DNA of 21,939 nucleotides from a virus: positions 1 to 21,939 of IMG/VR virus record IMGVR_UViG_3300022698_000334; one strand, given 5' to 3'. The number at the start of each line of letters is the position of its first letter. Position 1 is the first letter of the stretch. The notes under the pieces are model-generated. The model had not been told where the DNA came from, ran no database searches, and worked only from the letters and a program-made list of their open reading frames with translations. The translations under genes and the position numbers were made by a program. Positions 5,082 through 12,975 of this stretch are shown piece by piece.

Positions 5082-6590
5082 ATGCCTTGGAAATTAAATA
5101 ATAAAGCAGTAAACAAGATGAATGGTCTGGTAAGAACAGGAAAAGTTGATAATGAAAGTGATTGGTCATTTGAATCTTCTGACGGAAACTCTTTGTTAGG
5201 TGAAGATAATAATTGGAATAAATTCAGCTCTGTGCATTTGGCTATAAACCCTGAAGCTGAAGACAAAACAAAAGAGAAGTACAGCTATCCTGTAGCCAAA
5301 CTCAAAAATGGGGAATTAACTGTATATAGAAGAGGACTTATTGCTGCAAAAGCCGCAGCTGCAGGTGCAAGAGGAGCAGAAAAACAGGAAAACATTTACA
5401 ATGCTGCTGATAGTCTTTTGAAGGCTGTTGAAAAAAGAAATGATTCTTTTGAAGAAGTGCAAAGGTTTGATCTGTATGAAGTGGATTTGAATAAAAAAAG
5501 TGATGTGATGTGTGAAAAAATGAAGGAAACATCAGAAGGTTATTTAAAGGGATCCGCTGTAATCACAAATATTGGTGTTTTTGAATATATGAATGTTGAT
5601 GGAAGTGTAAGGCGAGAATTAAGGATGCCTGAAGATGTTTTTGACATAGATTCTTTAGAATCACTAAAGATGCAGCCTATAAGCAACAACCACCCTCCTG
5701 AGAGGATTATTGATTCTGGAAATATAAAACAGCATCAAGTAGGGCATTTAGGTGAGAATATAAAAACAGATAACCTGCATGTAAGTGTTCCGATCGTTAT
5801 TACGGATAAAGAAACGATAGAACAGATAAAAAGAAAAGGGAAAAGAGGATTATCTGCAGGTTATCGAGCAACAATCGAACACAAACCTGGAACCTATCTT
5901 GGGATGAGATATGATGCAATCCAAAGGAATATCAAGTACAATCATGTTGCTATTGTTGATAGAGGGCGTGCAGGAGACGCTGCAAGACTAAAAATTGACT
6001 CTGCAAATAACGCAGATAAAACAGCCTACCGTTTGATAGGTGATAAAATTAACGAGGAGGGTATTATGCCTGAAACATTAAAGAAAATCTGTATTGATGG
6101 TGTGGATTATCAGGCGGAAGCTGAAGTAATCAAGGCACATAATACAGAGAAAAAGCGAGCTGATGCACTGCAAAACAATCTTTCAGTAGTCGAAGCTGAA
6201 AGAGATAATTATAAAAGCAAGTGTGATCAACTAGAAAAGGAACTTGAATCTGTAAAACTTGATGACAGTAAAATTAGAGCGGCTGTACAGAAAAAGATCG
6301 ATCTACTCTCTACAGCGTCCAAGTTTGAGATTGATGTAAAAACGGATGCGACAGATACTGAAATCAGAAAAGCCGTCATTCTTGCTGCATTTCCTGATGC
6401 TAAACTAGATGGGAAAGATGATCTTTATCTTGAAGGCAGATTTGATGGTGCTGTAGAAATTCTTAACAGGAAAAAAGATAATGAAGGAAGAACCCCCTTC
6501 ATTGAAATTCCAGATGGGTCTGAGCACGTTGACAGTGCTGAAGATGCAAGACGGCGAATGGTAAAGCGTCTTACAAAAAAGGAGGCGTAA
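5082..6590 (+). CDS. prohead maturation protease with C-terminal scaffold domain (DUF2213 type)
   Basis: A 502-residue protein. Residues 45-100 (KFSSVHLAINPE to LIAAKAAAAGARGA) match the N-terminal module often fused to phage DUF2213 proteases. Residues 155-305 are the protease: GVFEYMNVDGSVRRELR, then NNHPP (His204), LSAGY (Ser258) and YDAIQRN...YNHVAIVDRGRAG (His288). A Ser258 with two His is the expected catalytic set, by analogy with herpesvirus/HK97-type prohead proteases. Residues 330-500 are charged and include a coiled coil (about 345-400), as expected for a scaffold. Such proteins process and shape the procapsid. Start: ATG 5082 after TAGGAGATAA, 2 bases past the previous stop. An internal start is described separately. 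Confidence 0.88.
   Translation: MPWKLNNKAVNKMNGLVRTGKVDNESDWSFESSDGNSLLGEDNNWNKFSSVHLAINPEAEDKTKEKYSYPVAKLKNGELTVYRRGLIAAKAAAAGARGAEKQENIYNAADSLLKAVEKRNDSFEEVQRFDLYEVDLNKKSDVMCEKMKETSEGYLKGSAVITNIGVFEYMNVDGSVRRELRMPEDVFDIDSLESLKMQPISNNHPPERIIDSGNIKQHQVGHLGENIKTDNLHVSVPIVITDKETIEQIKRKGKRGLSAGYRATIEHKPGTYLGMRYDAIQRNIKYNHVAIVDRGRAGDAARLKIDSANNADKTAYRLIGDKINEEGIMPETLKKICIDGVDYQAEAEVIKAHNTEKKRADALQNNLSVVEAERDNYKSKCDQLEKELESVKLDDSKIRAAVQKKIDLLSTASKFEIDVKTDATDTEIRKAVILAAFPDAKLDGKDDLYLEGRFDGAVEILNRKKDNEGRTPFIEIPDGSEHVDSAEDARRRMVKRLTKKEA
6066..6590 (+). CDS. nested scaffold protein from an internal in-frame start
   Basis: Inside the protease-scaffold gene, GAGGAGG (6054-6060) is followed 5 bases later by ATG 6066, which is exactly in frame (codon 329). 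It would give a 174-residue protein (MPETLKKICIDG...) consisting only of the coiled-coil scaffold region, starting just after the protease domain. This is the arrangement of lambda C/Nu3, where free scaffold is made from an internal start. The perfect ribosome binding site at this spot within a coding sequence is the evidence; expression is inferred. Confidence 0.7.
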   Translation: MPETLKKICIDGVDYQAEAEVIKAHNTEKKRADALQNNLSVVEAERDNYKSKCDQLEKELESVKLDDSKIRAAVQKKIDLLSTASKFEIDVKTDATDTEIRKAVILAAFPDAKLDGKDDLYLEGRFDGAVEILNRKKDNEGRTPFIEIPDGSEHVDSAEDARRRMVKRLTKKEA

Positions 6591-7343
6591 ATGAGTGCCT
6601 ATAACAAACTTGATCCAGCAATTGCTGGATTGAAATATGGAAGTATGCAATCAGGAGAAAAGATTGTAACATACAAAGCAGCGGAACAGATCAATTTTGG
6701 AGTGCCCGTTTTTGGATATTCCGGTGACAACATCAATGTATATAATGCTAAAAGAGACACTGCAGTTTCTTTGCTGGATGCTGATCTGGTGACGAGTAAC
6801 GTGTACACTCTAACAATTAACGGAACAGATGTCGCAACAACTTTCGACACTGATCACGATACAACCATGGATGCAGTCAAAGCAAATATAGAAACGGCTT
6901 TCCCTAGTGCTACAGTAACATTGACTGATGCAACTAACAATAGAGAGGTCACTATCTTCCAGGCAGGAACTAACTTCACTGTAACAGGTGTTGTGACGTT
7001 GGGTGGTTCACAAGCAGGGGTAACAGTTACCTATACAACAGCACAAGTATTTCTGGGCGTTTCTGTAATTACACATAAAGCTTATACTGATTCTGTTGGT
7101 TATTATGTACAGTATGATGCTGTAAATGTGATGGAATACGGTGAGTTGTATGTCAATACTGCAGCAGCTGTAAATGCAAATACAGATGCTTATGTTGTGT
7201 GGAACCTCACTTCTGACCAAGGCAAGTTTACAGCAACCTCAACAAACAACTATGCAGTTGGCTGTAAATTTAAATCGACGATTACTGCTGCTGGGCTTGC
7301 TGTTGTAGAAGTTCGCGGACAGCAAATTGACGCAACACCATAA
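6591..7343 (+). CDS. capsid cement/decoration protein with an inserted Ig-like domain
   Basis: A 250-residue protein located between protease and major capsid protein, the usual place of the decoration or cement protein. Residues 1-57 and 154-250 form one domain: AAEQINFGVPVFGY at the start resembles the cement proteins of this phage class (DUF2190-like), with VFLGVSVIT and VNANTDAYVV later. Residues 61-153 appear to be an insertion of a beta-sandwich module (VYTLTINGTDVATTF, then SATVTLTDATNNREVTI) also present in the baseplate J protein of this phage. The start follows AAGGAGG and immediately abuts the previous stop. It is probably trimeric or at capsid vertices and interfaces, by analogy only. 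Confidence 0.75.
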   Translation: MSAYNKLDPAIAGLKYGSMQSGEKIVTYKAAEQINFGVPVFGYSGDNINVYNAKRDTAVSLLDADLVTSNVYTLTINGTDVATTFDTDHDTTMDAVKANIETAFPSATVTLTDATNNREVTIFQAGTNFTVTGVVTLGGSQAGVTVTYTTAQVFLGVSVITHKAYTDSVGYYVQYDAVNVMEYGELYVNTAAAVNANTDAYVVWNLTSDQGKFTATSTNNYAVGCKFKSTITAAGLAVVEVRGQQIDATP

Positions 7344-7358
7344 AGAAAGGAGATAATA

Positions 7359-8285
7359 ATGACAAGAAAAGACCCTATGCGGCTGGATGCTAATGAGTCT
7401 GCGTATTTTAAAAGGCAGCTCGAGTATGTTAAATCCAGAACATATGATACACAGTACCAGGAATTGAAAGCAACTCAACTTCTGCCCGTATCAACAGAAG
7501 TCCCAATGGGGGCTAATGAAATTACATGGAGAAGTTTCACAGGAATTGGACAAGCCAAAATCATCGCTGATTATGCAAAAGACTTTCCAAGAGTCGATGT
7601 ATATGGAACTGAAAACACAGTTAAGTTAAAGGACATCGGTGATGCTTATGGGTATTCCATAAAAGAAATTCGTCAAAGCCAATATGCTGGAGCACGACTA
7701 GATCAGCGCCGGGCGAATATGGCGAGAAGAGCGATTGATGAAAAAATAGATGGAATTGCTTGGAATGGTGAATCTGATTATAATATTCAGGGGTTTATCG
7801 ATTATCCTGGTGTTAATGAATACTCTGTACCAAATGGTACAGCAGGCACAGCAACATGGAGTACAAAGACACCTGATGAAATTGTAGCGGATCTTTCTGG
7901 AATTGTTTCAACCATTATTGAAGCGACAAACGGAAAAGAAATGCCGGATACAATTCTTCTGCCAATTGCTCAGTATTTGCTTATTGCAAATACACGTATG
8001 ACAGATGGGAATGATAAAACCATCCTGAGATACTTTATGGATAATAATCCGTTTATTACTCGGATTGAGTGGATTTCTGAATTGGATGGTGCAGGAGCTA
8101 GCAGTGCAGATCGTTTTATGTGTTATAAGAACTCACCGGATAAGTTGACTCTTGAGATTCCCAATCCGTTTGAACAGTTTCCGCCACAACAGCAGGGATT
8201 AGAATATGAAATTCCTTGTCTTGCTACGACTGCAGGTATAATTGTATATTATCCGCTCTCAATAGCATTTGGTGATGGGATTTAA
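7359..8285 (+). CDS. major capsid protein (DUF2184 family)
   Basis: A 308-residue protein of the size of DUF2184-type major capsid proteins, which have the HK97 fold and form the phage head shell. Matching features are the N-terminal LDANESAYFKRQLEYV, the central TWRSFTGIGQAKII and AYGYSIKEIRQSQYAG, ARRAIDEKIDGIAWNG, and the C-terminal segment ending GIIVYYPLSIAFGDGI. It lacks a long cleavable N-terminal scaffold domain, which fits the separate scaffold encoded just upstream. The start ATG 7359 follows AAAGGAGATAATA. It sits in the expected order protease-cement-capsid and should be the most abundant virion protein. Confidence 0.92.
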   Translation: MTRKDPMRLDANESAYFKRQLEYVKSRTYDTQYQELKATQLLPVSTEVPMGANEITWRSFTGIGQAKIIADYAKDFPRVDVYGTENTVKLKDIGDAYGYSIKEIRQSQYAGARLDQRRANMARRAIDEKIDGIAWNGESDYNIQGFIDYPGVNEYSVPNGTAGTATWSTKTPDEIVADLSGIVSTIIEATNGKEMPDTILLPIAQYLLIANTRMTDGNDKTILRYFMDNNPFITRIEWISELDGAGASSADRFMCYKNSPDKLTLEIPNPFEQFPPQQQGLEYEIPCLATTAGIIVYYPLSIAFGDGI

Positions 8286-8304
8286 AAAATAAAAGGAGTA
8301 GCAA

Positions 8305-8763
8305 ATGATCATAGTATATAAACCCAAAGTGGCGCATATTCTAACAGTGCCTTTTAGGAAAACAGGAACAGGAAAGCCGATTAGAGCTAATTGTAAGTCT
8401 TCGTATAGGCTTATTCCTGGAACAAACGAAGTCCCGGATGTTGTTTGGGATTACATGAAAGAACAGGAAACACTTCAGTCGAAGATTAAAGAAGGGGAAT
8501 TGTCCTCCATTTCTGAAGTAAAAGAAAAGGCAGTCAAAGACAAAAACGGAAACATGCGGCAGAAAAAGACTGAGAAGGCCAAGGAACTAAAAGACCTCGA
8601 CTCGATAGAAGCAATCAAATTGATTAAAGATTGTAATGATCTTGAAATTCTAAAAGGATGGAAAAAGAAAAGAGGGCTTAACGACGAACTTAGAATTGAA
8701 ATCACAAACAGAATTGAAGCTGTACAGTACTTTATTAAAACAGGAAAAGAAAAGAAAGAATAA
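8305..8763 (+). CDS. head-region protein of unknown function (follows the capsid gene)
   Basis: A 152-residue, highly charged protein. The N-terminal 55 residues read as a small beta domain ending in LIPGTNEVPDVVWDYMKE, a 'PGxNxVPDxVW' motif that I know from small phage proteins encoded next to capsid genes. Residues 65-100 are Lys/Glu-rich. The C-terminal 50 residues (AIKLIKDCNDLEILKGWKKK onward) form a predicted helical domain. The role is unknown; a minor head or assembly protein is possible. The ATG at 8305 follows AAAGGAGTA. Its stop overlaps the next start (TAATG). Confidence 0.7.
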   Translation: MIIVYKPKVAHILTVPFRKTGTGKPIRANCKSSYRLIPGTNEVPDVVWDYMKEQETLQSKIKEGELSSISEVKEKAVKDKNGNMRQKKTEKAKELKDLDSIEAIKLIKDCNDLEILKGWKKKRGLNDELRIEITNRIEAVQYFIKTGKEKKE

Positions 8764-9140
8764 TGGCTACTTCTATTTTGGGTTTAATCCAAGTTTATTG
8801 TCCCGGATTGTATTCCGATGCAAACCGGGACACTTTTGTCTCGGTTGCTACAGACAAAACAAGTCGGGCATTTTACAAACACAATTATAATCTAGCTGTT
8901 GCTCTGTTAGCTTCTCATAATTGGGCGTTAGTCAATAGGCCAGGAGGGAACTACGGAGCTGTTGGTGCTGTTTCTGGAATGAAGGAGGGAGATTTATCTA
9001 TTTCCTTTTCTTCAGGAAGTTTAAGCAACGGAGATTTAGATCAAACATCTTTTGGAAAGCAGCTGCAACAGCTTAAAAGATCATCTTTGTCAGGTATTAG
9101 TTGTACAGGAGCAGATAATTATACGGAGTTTGAAAAATGA
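8763..9140 (+). CDS. head-tail connector/adaptor (DUF4054-like)
   Basis: A 125-residue protein with the DUF4054 pattern: an N-terminal helical part, AVALLASHNWALVNRPGGNY, GAVSGMKEGDLSISFSSG, and a C-terminal TSFGKQLQQLKRSSLSG. In related myoviruses this protein lies between the capsid and neck genes and joins the portal to the neck. The start at 8763 overlaps the preceding stop (TAATG), and the stop overlaps the next start (ATGA), so it is translationally coupled on both sides. Confidence 0.82.
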   Translation: MATSILGLIQVYCPGLYSDANRDTFVSVATDKTSRAFYKHNYNLAVALLASHNWALVNRPGGNYGAVGAVSGMKEGDLSISFSSGSLSNGDLDQTSFGKQLQQLKRSSLSGISCTGADNYTEFEK

Positions 9141-9385
9141 AAAACATTATTTTGAAATTAAATGGGCCTGGAAGTCAATTTCTGGGCAGAATAGACAATA
9201 AAACAATAATAATAAAAAAAGGAAAGGCTGTTTCCCTTTCTGAAAAAGAATGGAGTTTAATTGAAGAAAGAAAATGGAATCAACATTTAATAAAAAACGG
9301 CATTTTGATTGTTAATAAAAAGAAAAGTAAAATAGAAAAAGATGTTGATGAAGGCAAAATTGAATTGAATGAGGAAGAAAATTGA
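9137..9385 (+). CDS. small neck-region protein of unknown function
   Basis: An 82-residue, Lys/Glu-rich protein. Residues 1-35 suggest a small beta barrel, with the pattern IDNKTIIIKKGKAVSLSEKEW, which resembles small phage proteins that carry an SH3-like 'pG..v.lse.e...L' motif. The C-terminal 30 residues are highly charged. It overlaps both neighbours by 4 bases (ATGA upstream, TTGA downstream). Its position between connector and gp10-like genes suggests a structural or assembly role, which is inferred only. Confidence 0.65.
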   Translation: MKNIILKLNGPGSQFLGRIDNKTIIIKKGKAVSLSEKEWSLIEERKWNQHLIKNGILIVNKKKSKIEKDVDEGKIELNEEEN

Positions 9386-9879
9386 TAAATCCGCAAAGAG
9401 TTAAAATAAAAATTGATGATGCAAAAATGAGAAGGATTTTTTCAGAACTAAAAAAATTGGAATCCGCCTTTACTTTAATTGGAATTCAAGAGGGAGATAA
9501 TCCAAATGTAGAGGGAATTCTTTTATCCGACATAGCTTTTTTTAATGAGTACGGCACTGTAAATATTCCTGAACGTCCATTTATGCGTGGTTGGTTTGAT
9601 AGTGATCTGCAAAGGATAAAAAAGTTCGCACAGAAATTGTATGAAAAAGTAGCTGATGGAAAAATGACTGCAGAAAAGGCTTTAAAAACCTTAGGTCAGT
9701 GGGGACAAGATGAAATAAGAAAATCAATTTTAAAATTAAAAAGTCCCCCAAACGCACCAAGCACAATACGACAAAAGGGATCCAGCAATCCTTTAATTGA
9801 TACAGGACAAATGATGAATTCGATTCATCATACTGTGCATTTCGATAAAAGACCTCCAAGGGAAGGGGTTGTTGAATGA
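9382..9879 (+). CDS. HK97 gp10-like / tail-completion neck protein
   Basis: A 165-residue protein with features of the gp10-like neck/tail-completion family: the motif AFFNEYGT followed by IPERPFMRGWF, then helical KFAQKLYEKV, GQWGQDEIRKSI, and the C-terminal SPPNAPSTIRQKGS with PLIDTGQMMNSIHH. The start is TTG at 9382, which overlaps the stop of the preceding gene (TTGA) and follows GAGGAAG. An internal ATG at 9427 would remove the first 15 residues and is less likely given the coupling. The stop overlaps the next ATG (ATGA). Confidence 0.8.
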   Translation: MINPQRVKIKIDDAKMRRIFSELKKLESAFTLIGIQEGDNPNVEGILLSDIAFFNEYGTVNIPERPFMRGWFDSDLQRIKKFAQKLYEKVADGKMTAEKALKTLGQWGQDEIRKSILKLKSPPNAPSTIRQKGSSNPLIDTGQMMNSIHHTVHFDKRPPREGVVE

Positions 9880-10241
9880 GTTTGTTTAACACGCATACAT
9901 TAACAGTAGAAAGAAAAGACCCTGGAAGTTACATAAATGGAAGATGGATAGAAGGAGAACCGGACACATTTACTATTAACACTTCTTGGCAACCTGCTAC
10001 AGGAAAGGATTTAGAAGTTTTGGAAGAGGGTAAAAGACTTTCCGTGACTTTTAAGGCTTTTCCTAACACAGAACTTTTTCCAGCTGATCCTAAAACAAAC
10101 AGGGAGGGCGATTTAATTACAGGGCTTGATGGATATAAATATGAAGTTGTTTTTGTAGCACCTAACAAGAATGAATTGATAAACCACTATAAAGTATTAG
10201 CTGTACGTAGAAAGGAAAATATCGAAAGTGACATACAGTAA
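9876..10241 (+). CDS. head-closure/neck protein (putative)
   Basis: A 121-residue, beta-rich protein. Segments such as TLTVERKDPGSYINGRWIEG, SWQPATGKDLEVL, and a C-terminal GYKYEVVFVAP...HYKVLAVRRKE match the small head-closure/adaptor proteins that lie between gp10-like and gp12-like genes in this class of myovirus. The assignment rests mainly on position, size and the beta-rich pattern. Start ATGA overlaps the previous stop. The next gene begins 14 bases before its end. Confidence 0.6.
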   Translation: MSLFNTHTLTVERKDPGSYINGRWIEGEPDTFTINTSWQPATGKDLEVLEEGKRLSVTFKAFPNTELFPADPKTNREGDLITGLDGYKYEVVFVAPNKNELINHYKVLAVRRKENIESDIQ

Positions 10242-10713
10242 TTTTTTGGATTACATTTACATTTGGGTTTCTGCAAATACAAGTGCTTTGGTTATTTTTG
10301 CAGACCAAAATGCTCCAAGGCCCGATGAACTTTATGTAACCCTAAAAATAACTGGGATAAGTAACATAGGACATAGGGAGTATACAGCGCCTGATTATGT
10401 TACAGGAGATAGAGAAATTAAATATGAGGATGAGATTACAGTATCTATACAAGCATATGGGCCTGACGCCCTTGCAACCATACAAGAAATTAAGGAGAGC
10501 CTAAAAAAAGAAAGCGTGCTGATATCTCTTGAAAGCAATAAAATTGCAAAACGAAGGGATGAGCCTATGACTAATTTAAGCGCCCCAATTGATTCTATAA
10601 TTGAAGAAAGATGGGGATTTGATGTTACGTTTGGATTGGCAAACACAATTACTGAAAATGTAGGAGTAATTGAAAGTATAGAATATGAGGGAACATATAA
10701 CCCGGTAACTTAA
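10228..10713 (+). CDS. gp12-like neck/tail terminator protein (LIC_12616 type)
   Basis: A 161-residue protein matching the gp12-like neck terminator pattern: an acidic N-terminal helix, DQNAPRPDELYVTLKI, IGHREYTAPDYV, EDEITVSIQAYGPDAL, then LSAPIDSIIEERWGFDV and a final ITENVGVIESIEYEG. It caps the tail tube and joins it to the head. The start is GTG at 10228, which follows AAGGAAAA and overlaps the previous gene by 14 bases. The first in-frame ATG (10567) would remove most of the protein, so GTG is the right call. Confidence 0.82.
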   Translation: MTYSNFLDYIYIWVSANTSALVIFADQNAPRPDELYVTLKITGISNIGHREYTAPDYVTGDREIKYEDEITVSIQAYGPDALATIQEIKESLKKESVLISLESNKIAKRRDEPMTNLSAPIDSIIEERWGFDVTFGLANTITENVGVIESIEYEGTYNPVT

Positions 10714-10723
10714 GGAGGAAATA

Positions 10724-11803
10724 ATGGGTGATATTAACAATATTGTTAGCATAACAATAACAAGAGCAACAGCATTGCCAGAAGAAGAGTCCTTTAATGG
10801 GCTTCTGATTGCATCTGAATTTCTTATTGCAGACACAACACCAAATTTTTCAGAGAGAGTAAGAGAATATACTTCACTGTCACAGATAACCACAGAGGGG
10901 TTTGCAACATCCTCTCCTGTATATTTGGCGGCGAAGGCTCTTTTTTCTCAGAACCCTAATCCAGGAAAGATTTACGTTGGAAGAAAGCTTACAGGGGCGG
11001 ATGGGTCTGAAACGTGGACTGAAGCTTTGACAGCAATGGCAGAAGAATCAAATGATTGGTATGGATTTGCAATAGGAAGCAGAACACTTGCGGATTTAGA
11101 AGAGGCTGCAGATTGGGCTGAGACAGTTACAAAGCTGTTCCTTATTTCTGATGATGATAGCAACATCATCAGTGGTACAGGGGATATTGCGGAATATGCA
11201 AACACAAACAGCTACGACAGAACGGTTGTGATCTACGAACCTGAAGCAGACTTAACGGCAAATGATCCATACACAGAAATCGCCTGGGCTGCAAAGCTGT
11301 TTCCGTATGATCCTGGTTCTGCAACCTGGGCGCTTAAAACCCTTGCAGCTGTAACAGCATCTAATCTAACACCTACACAAAGATCAACTCTATTTGGGAA
11401 AGAAGGAAATGTATATGAAAGTGTAGCTGGAAGAAGCATTACAAATTATGGAACGGTAGGCAGTGGAGAATATATTGATATTATACATGGTACTGATTGG
11501 CTTGAATCAAGGATACAGACTAGAGTATATACAGCTTTGCTAAATAATATCAAAGTGCCATTTACCGATGCAGGAATTCAGTCGATTGTTGCTGAAGTAC
11601 AAGGGGCGTTGCAGGAGGCTGTAGATGTTGGGCTTATTATAGGGGCAGAAGATGAAGACAATGGTTATGTTGTAGATGCTCCGAGAGCTGCGGATGTTTC
11701 AGCAACAAACAAAGCAAATAGGAATCTTCCTGATATAACCTTTCGTGCTACTTATCAGGGGGCTATACACAAAACTGAAATTACCGGCACAATAAGCGTG
11801 TAA
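10724..11803 (+). CDS. contractile tail sheath protein (DUF3383 family)
   Basis: A 359-residue protein of the size and pattern of DUF3383 tail sheaths. It begins MGDINNIVSITITRATALPEE, contains YTSLSQITTEGFATSSPVYLAAKALFSQNPNPGKIYVGRK, a central domain with AIGSRTLADLEEAADWAE and LTPTQRSTLFGKEGNVYES, and a C-terminal domain ending RATYQGAIHKTEITGTISV. It would polymerise around the tube and contract during infection, which defines the phage as a myovirus. The start follows TAAGGAGGAAATA. The tube gene lies 10 bases downstream, the canonical order. Confidence 0.92.
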   Translation: MGDINNIVSITITRATALPEEESFNGLLIASEFLIADTTPNFSERVREYTSLSQITTEGFATSSPVYLAAKALFSQNPNPGKIYVGRKLTGADGSETWTEALTAMAEESNDWYGFAIGSRTLADLEEAADWAETVTKLFLISDDDSNIISGTGDIAEYANTNSYDRTVVIYEPEADLTANDPYTEIAWAAKLFPYDPGSATWALKTLAAVTASNLTPTQRSTLFGKEGNVYESVAGRSITNYGTVGSGEYIDIIHGTDWLESRIQTRVYTALLNNIKVPFTDAGIQSIVAEVQGALQEAVDVGLIIGAEDEDNGYVVDAPRAADVSATNKANRNLPDITFRATYQGAIHKTEITGTISV

Positions 11804-11813
11804 GGAGGAGAAT

Positions 11814-12245
11814 ATGGGAGAACCTAAAACATATGCACCAGATTTGGTTATATTGAGTGTAAATGGGGTGCCTATTACAGGTTATGCAGACGGCACATTT
11901 ATTTCTGTTGCTCCAGCAACAGATAGGTTTACAAAAGTTGTAGGGGCTGATAGGGAAGTTGCACGGTCAAAAAGTAATGACAACACACATGAAGTGACGA
12001 TTACTCTTTTAAGCACTTCTCTATCAAATGATTATTTATCTACACTTTTAAATGCAGATAAATTGGCAAATGCAGGAAAATTTACACTCCAAATAAAAGA
12101 TTTAGGAGGAACTACATTAATGTTCTGGCAATCCGCCTGGATCAGGACTCCGCCTACTGTTGAGTATTCAAAAGAAATAACAGAAAGGGCCTGGGTAATT
12201 GATACTGGGCAGATTGACATAGAAACAATAGGAGGTAATTTATAA
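11814..12245 (+). CDS. tail tube protein (DUF3277/KPP10_ORF022-like)
   Basis: A 143-residue protein with the features of this tube family: LVILSVNGVPITGYADGTFI, TDRFTKVVGADREVARSKSN, VTITLLSTSLSNDYLSTLL, TTLMFWQSAWIRTPPTVEYSK and RAWVIDTGQID. It forms the stacked inner tube of the contractile tail. The start follows AAGGAGGAGA, 10 bases after the sheath stop. The tail chaperone begins 2 bases after its end. Confidence 0.92.
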   Translation: MGEPKTYAPDLVILSVNGVPITGYADGTFISVAPATDRFTKVVGADREVARSKSNDNTHEVTITLLSTSLSNDYLSTLLNADKLANAGKFTLQIKDLGGTTLMFWQSAWIRTPPTVEYSKEITERAWVIDTGQIDIETIGGNL

Positions 12246-12247
12246 TT

Positions 12248-12766
12248 ATGATGAATGGAAGTAGCTCACCAACAAAAATTGAAATGGAAGGGATGGAATT
12301 TCATATACATCCCTTCAGGGCCTATGAGGCTTTGAGACTAAAAACCACATTCTTAAAAAAACTTCTACCGGCTTTCGGAGAGTTAGTTGGATCAGCAGCA
12401 GGAGAAATTGAAACAAAAAATGTGGAGGATATTAATATTGATGGAAAGTCTTTTTCTTCTGCCATTAAAACTTTATTTGAGAACTTGAGTGAAAGTGAAT
12501 TTGAATCTCTTGTTAAAAGATTTATATGCAAAACACAAGTTGTATATAATGATGGAGAGGGACAAAAAGCAGGAGAGCTGTCTAGCGAGAATGTTTTCGA
12601 TGCTGTTTTTTCTAGGAGATTGTCTCTGCTTTATAAATTGATTTTTGAAATTATTAAGGTTAACTATCCAGATTTTTTCGAACTTATGGGGGGCATTGGC
12701 AACAGACTAAAAACCGCTATCGGAGGCTTGCAAACAATCGATCCAAAAAGGTCTACGAAAGGATAG
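12248..12766 (+). CDS. tail assembly chaperone, short (non-frameshifted) form
   Basis: A 172-residue, mainly helical protein between tail tube and tape measure, the standard position of the tail assembly chaperone (lambda gpG equivalent). Such proteins bind the tape measure during tail assembly. Recognisable segments are MEFHIHPFRAYEALRLKTTF, FENLSESEFESLVKRFI and a C-terminal YKLIFEIIKVNYPDFFELMGG. Two adjacent ATGs (12248, 12251) lie unusually far, 12 bases, from AGGAGG (12230-12235). The last 23 residues differ from the frameshifted product because the frame changes at the G_GGG_GGC heptamer. Confidence 0.8.
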   Translation: MMNGSSSPTKIEMEGMEFHIHPFRAYEALRLKTTFLKKLLPAFGELVGSAAGEIETKNVEDINIDGKSFSSAIKTLFENLSESEFESLVKRFICKTQVVYNDGEGQKAGELSSENVFDAVFSRRLSLLYKLIFEIIKVNYPDFFELMGGIGNRLKTAIGGLQTIDPKRSTKG

Positions 12767-12975
12767 GTAAAGTAGGGACTTTATCTAGTGAGGTTTTAGA
12801 TGAATATTTAATCTGGAGGATATGGGTAGTAAAGGGAACCCCCCTTAATGAACTAAAATATGAATGGACTTATATTGATTTGTTAAAAGCAAATGCTTTG
12901 CTTGATATGCAAGAAGATTATAAAGCTGTTTTAGGAGCTTATCAGGAAGAAGAGATAAAAAATCATGGTAGTTAG
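12248..12975 (+). CDS. tail assembly chaperone, -1 frameshifted long form
   Basis: The same start read through a -1 shift at 12688-12694 gives about 242 residues: 149 from the first frame, then 93 from the -1 frame, which is open to TAG 12973-12975. The extension reads HWQQTKNRYRRLANN, later VLDEYLIWRIWVVKGTPL and DMQEDYKAVLGAYQEEE. It is coherent, helical protein sequence in a stretch that would otherwise be a 198-base gap. It is equivalent to lambda gpGT. The -1 frame has no suitable start codon and ribosome binding site of its own. It overlaps the tape measure start by 11 bases. Confidence 0.85.
12688..12694 (+). other. -1 programmed ribosomal frameshift site (G_GGG_GGC)
   Basis: Codons in the first frame are ATG GGG GGC. 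The heptamer G GGG GGC fits the X_XXY_YYZ rule, so both glycine tRNAs can re-pair after slipping one base back (GGG, GGG). The -1 frame stays open from here to 12972. The position, about 24 codons before the first-frame stop and directly upstream of the tape measure gene, matches known phage tail-chaperone frameshifts. Confidence 0.85.

Noticed and set aside
12743-12751. CCAAAAAGG as an alternative frameshift site in the chaperone gene
   Set aside because: The first-frame codons are CCA AAA AGG, which do not fit X_XXY_YYZ. The upstream G_GGG_GGC fits perfectly.
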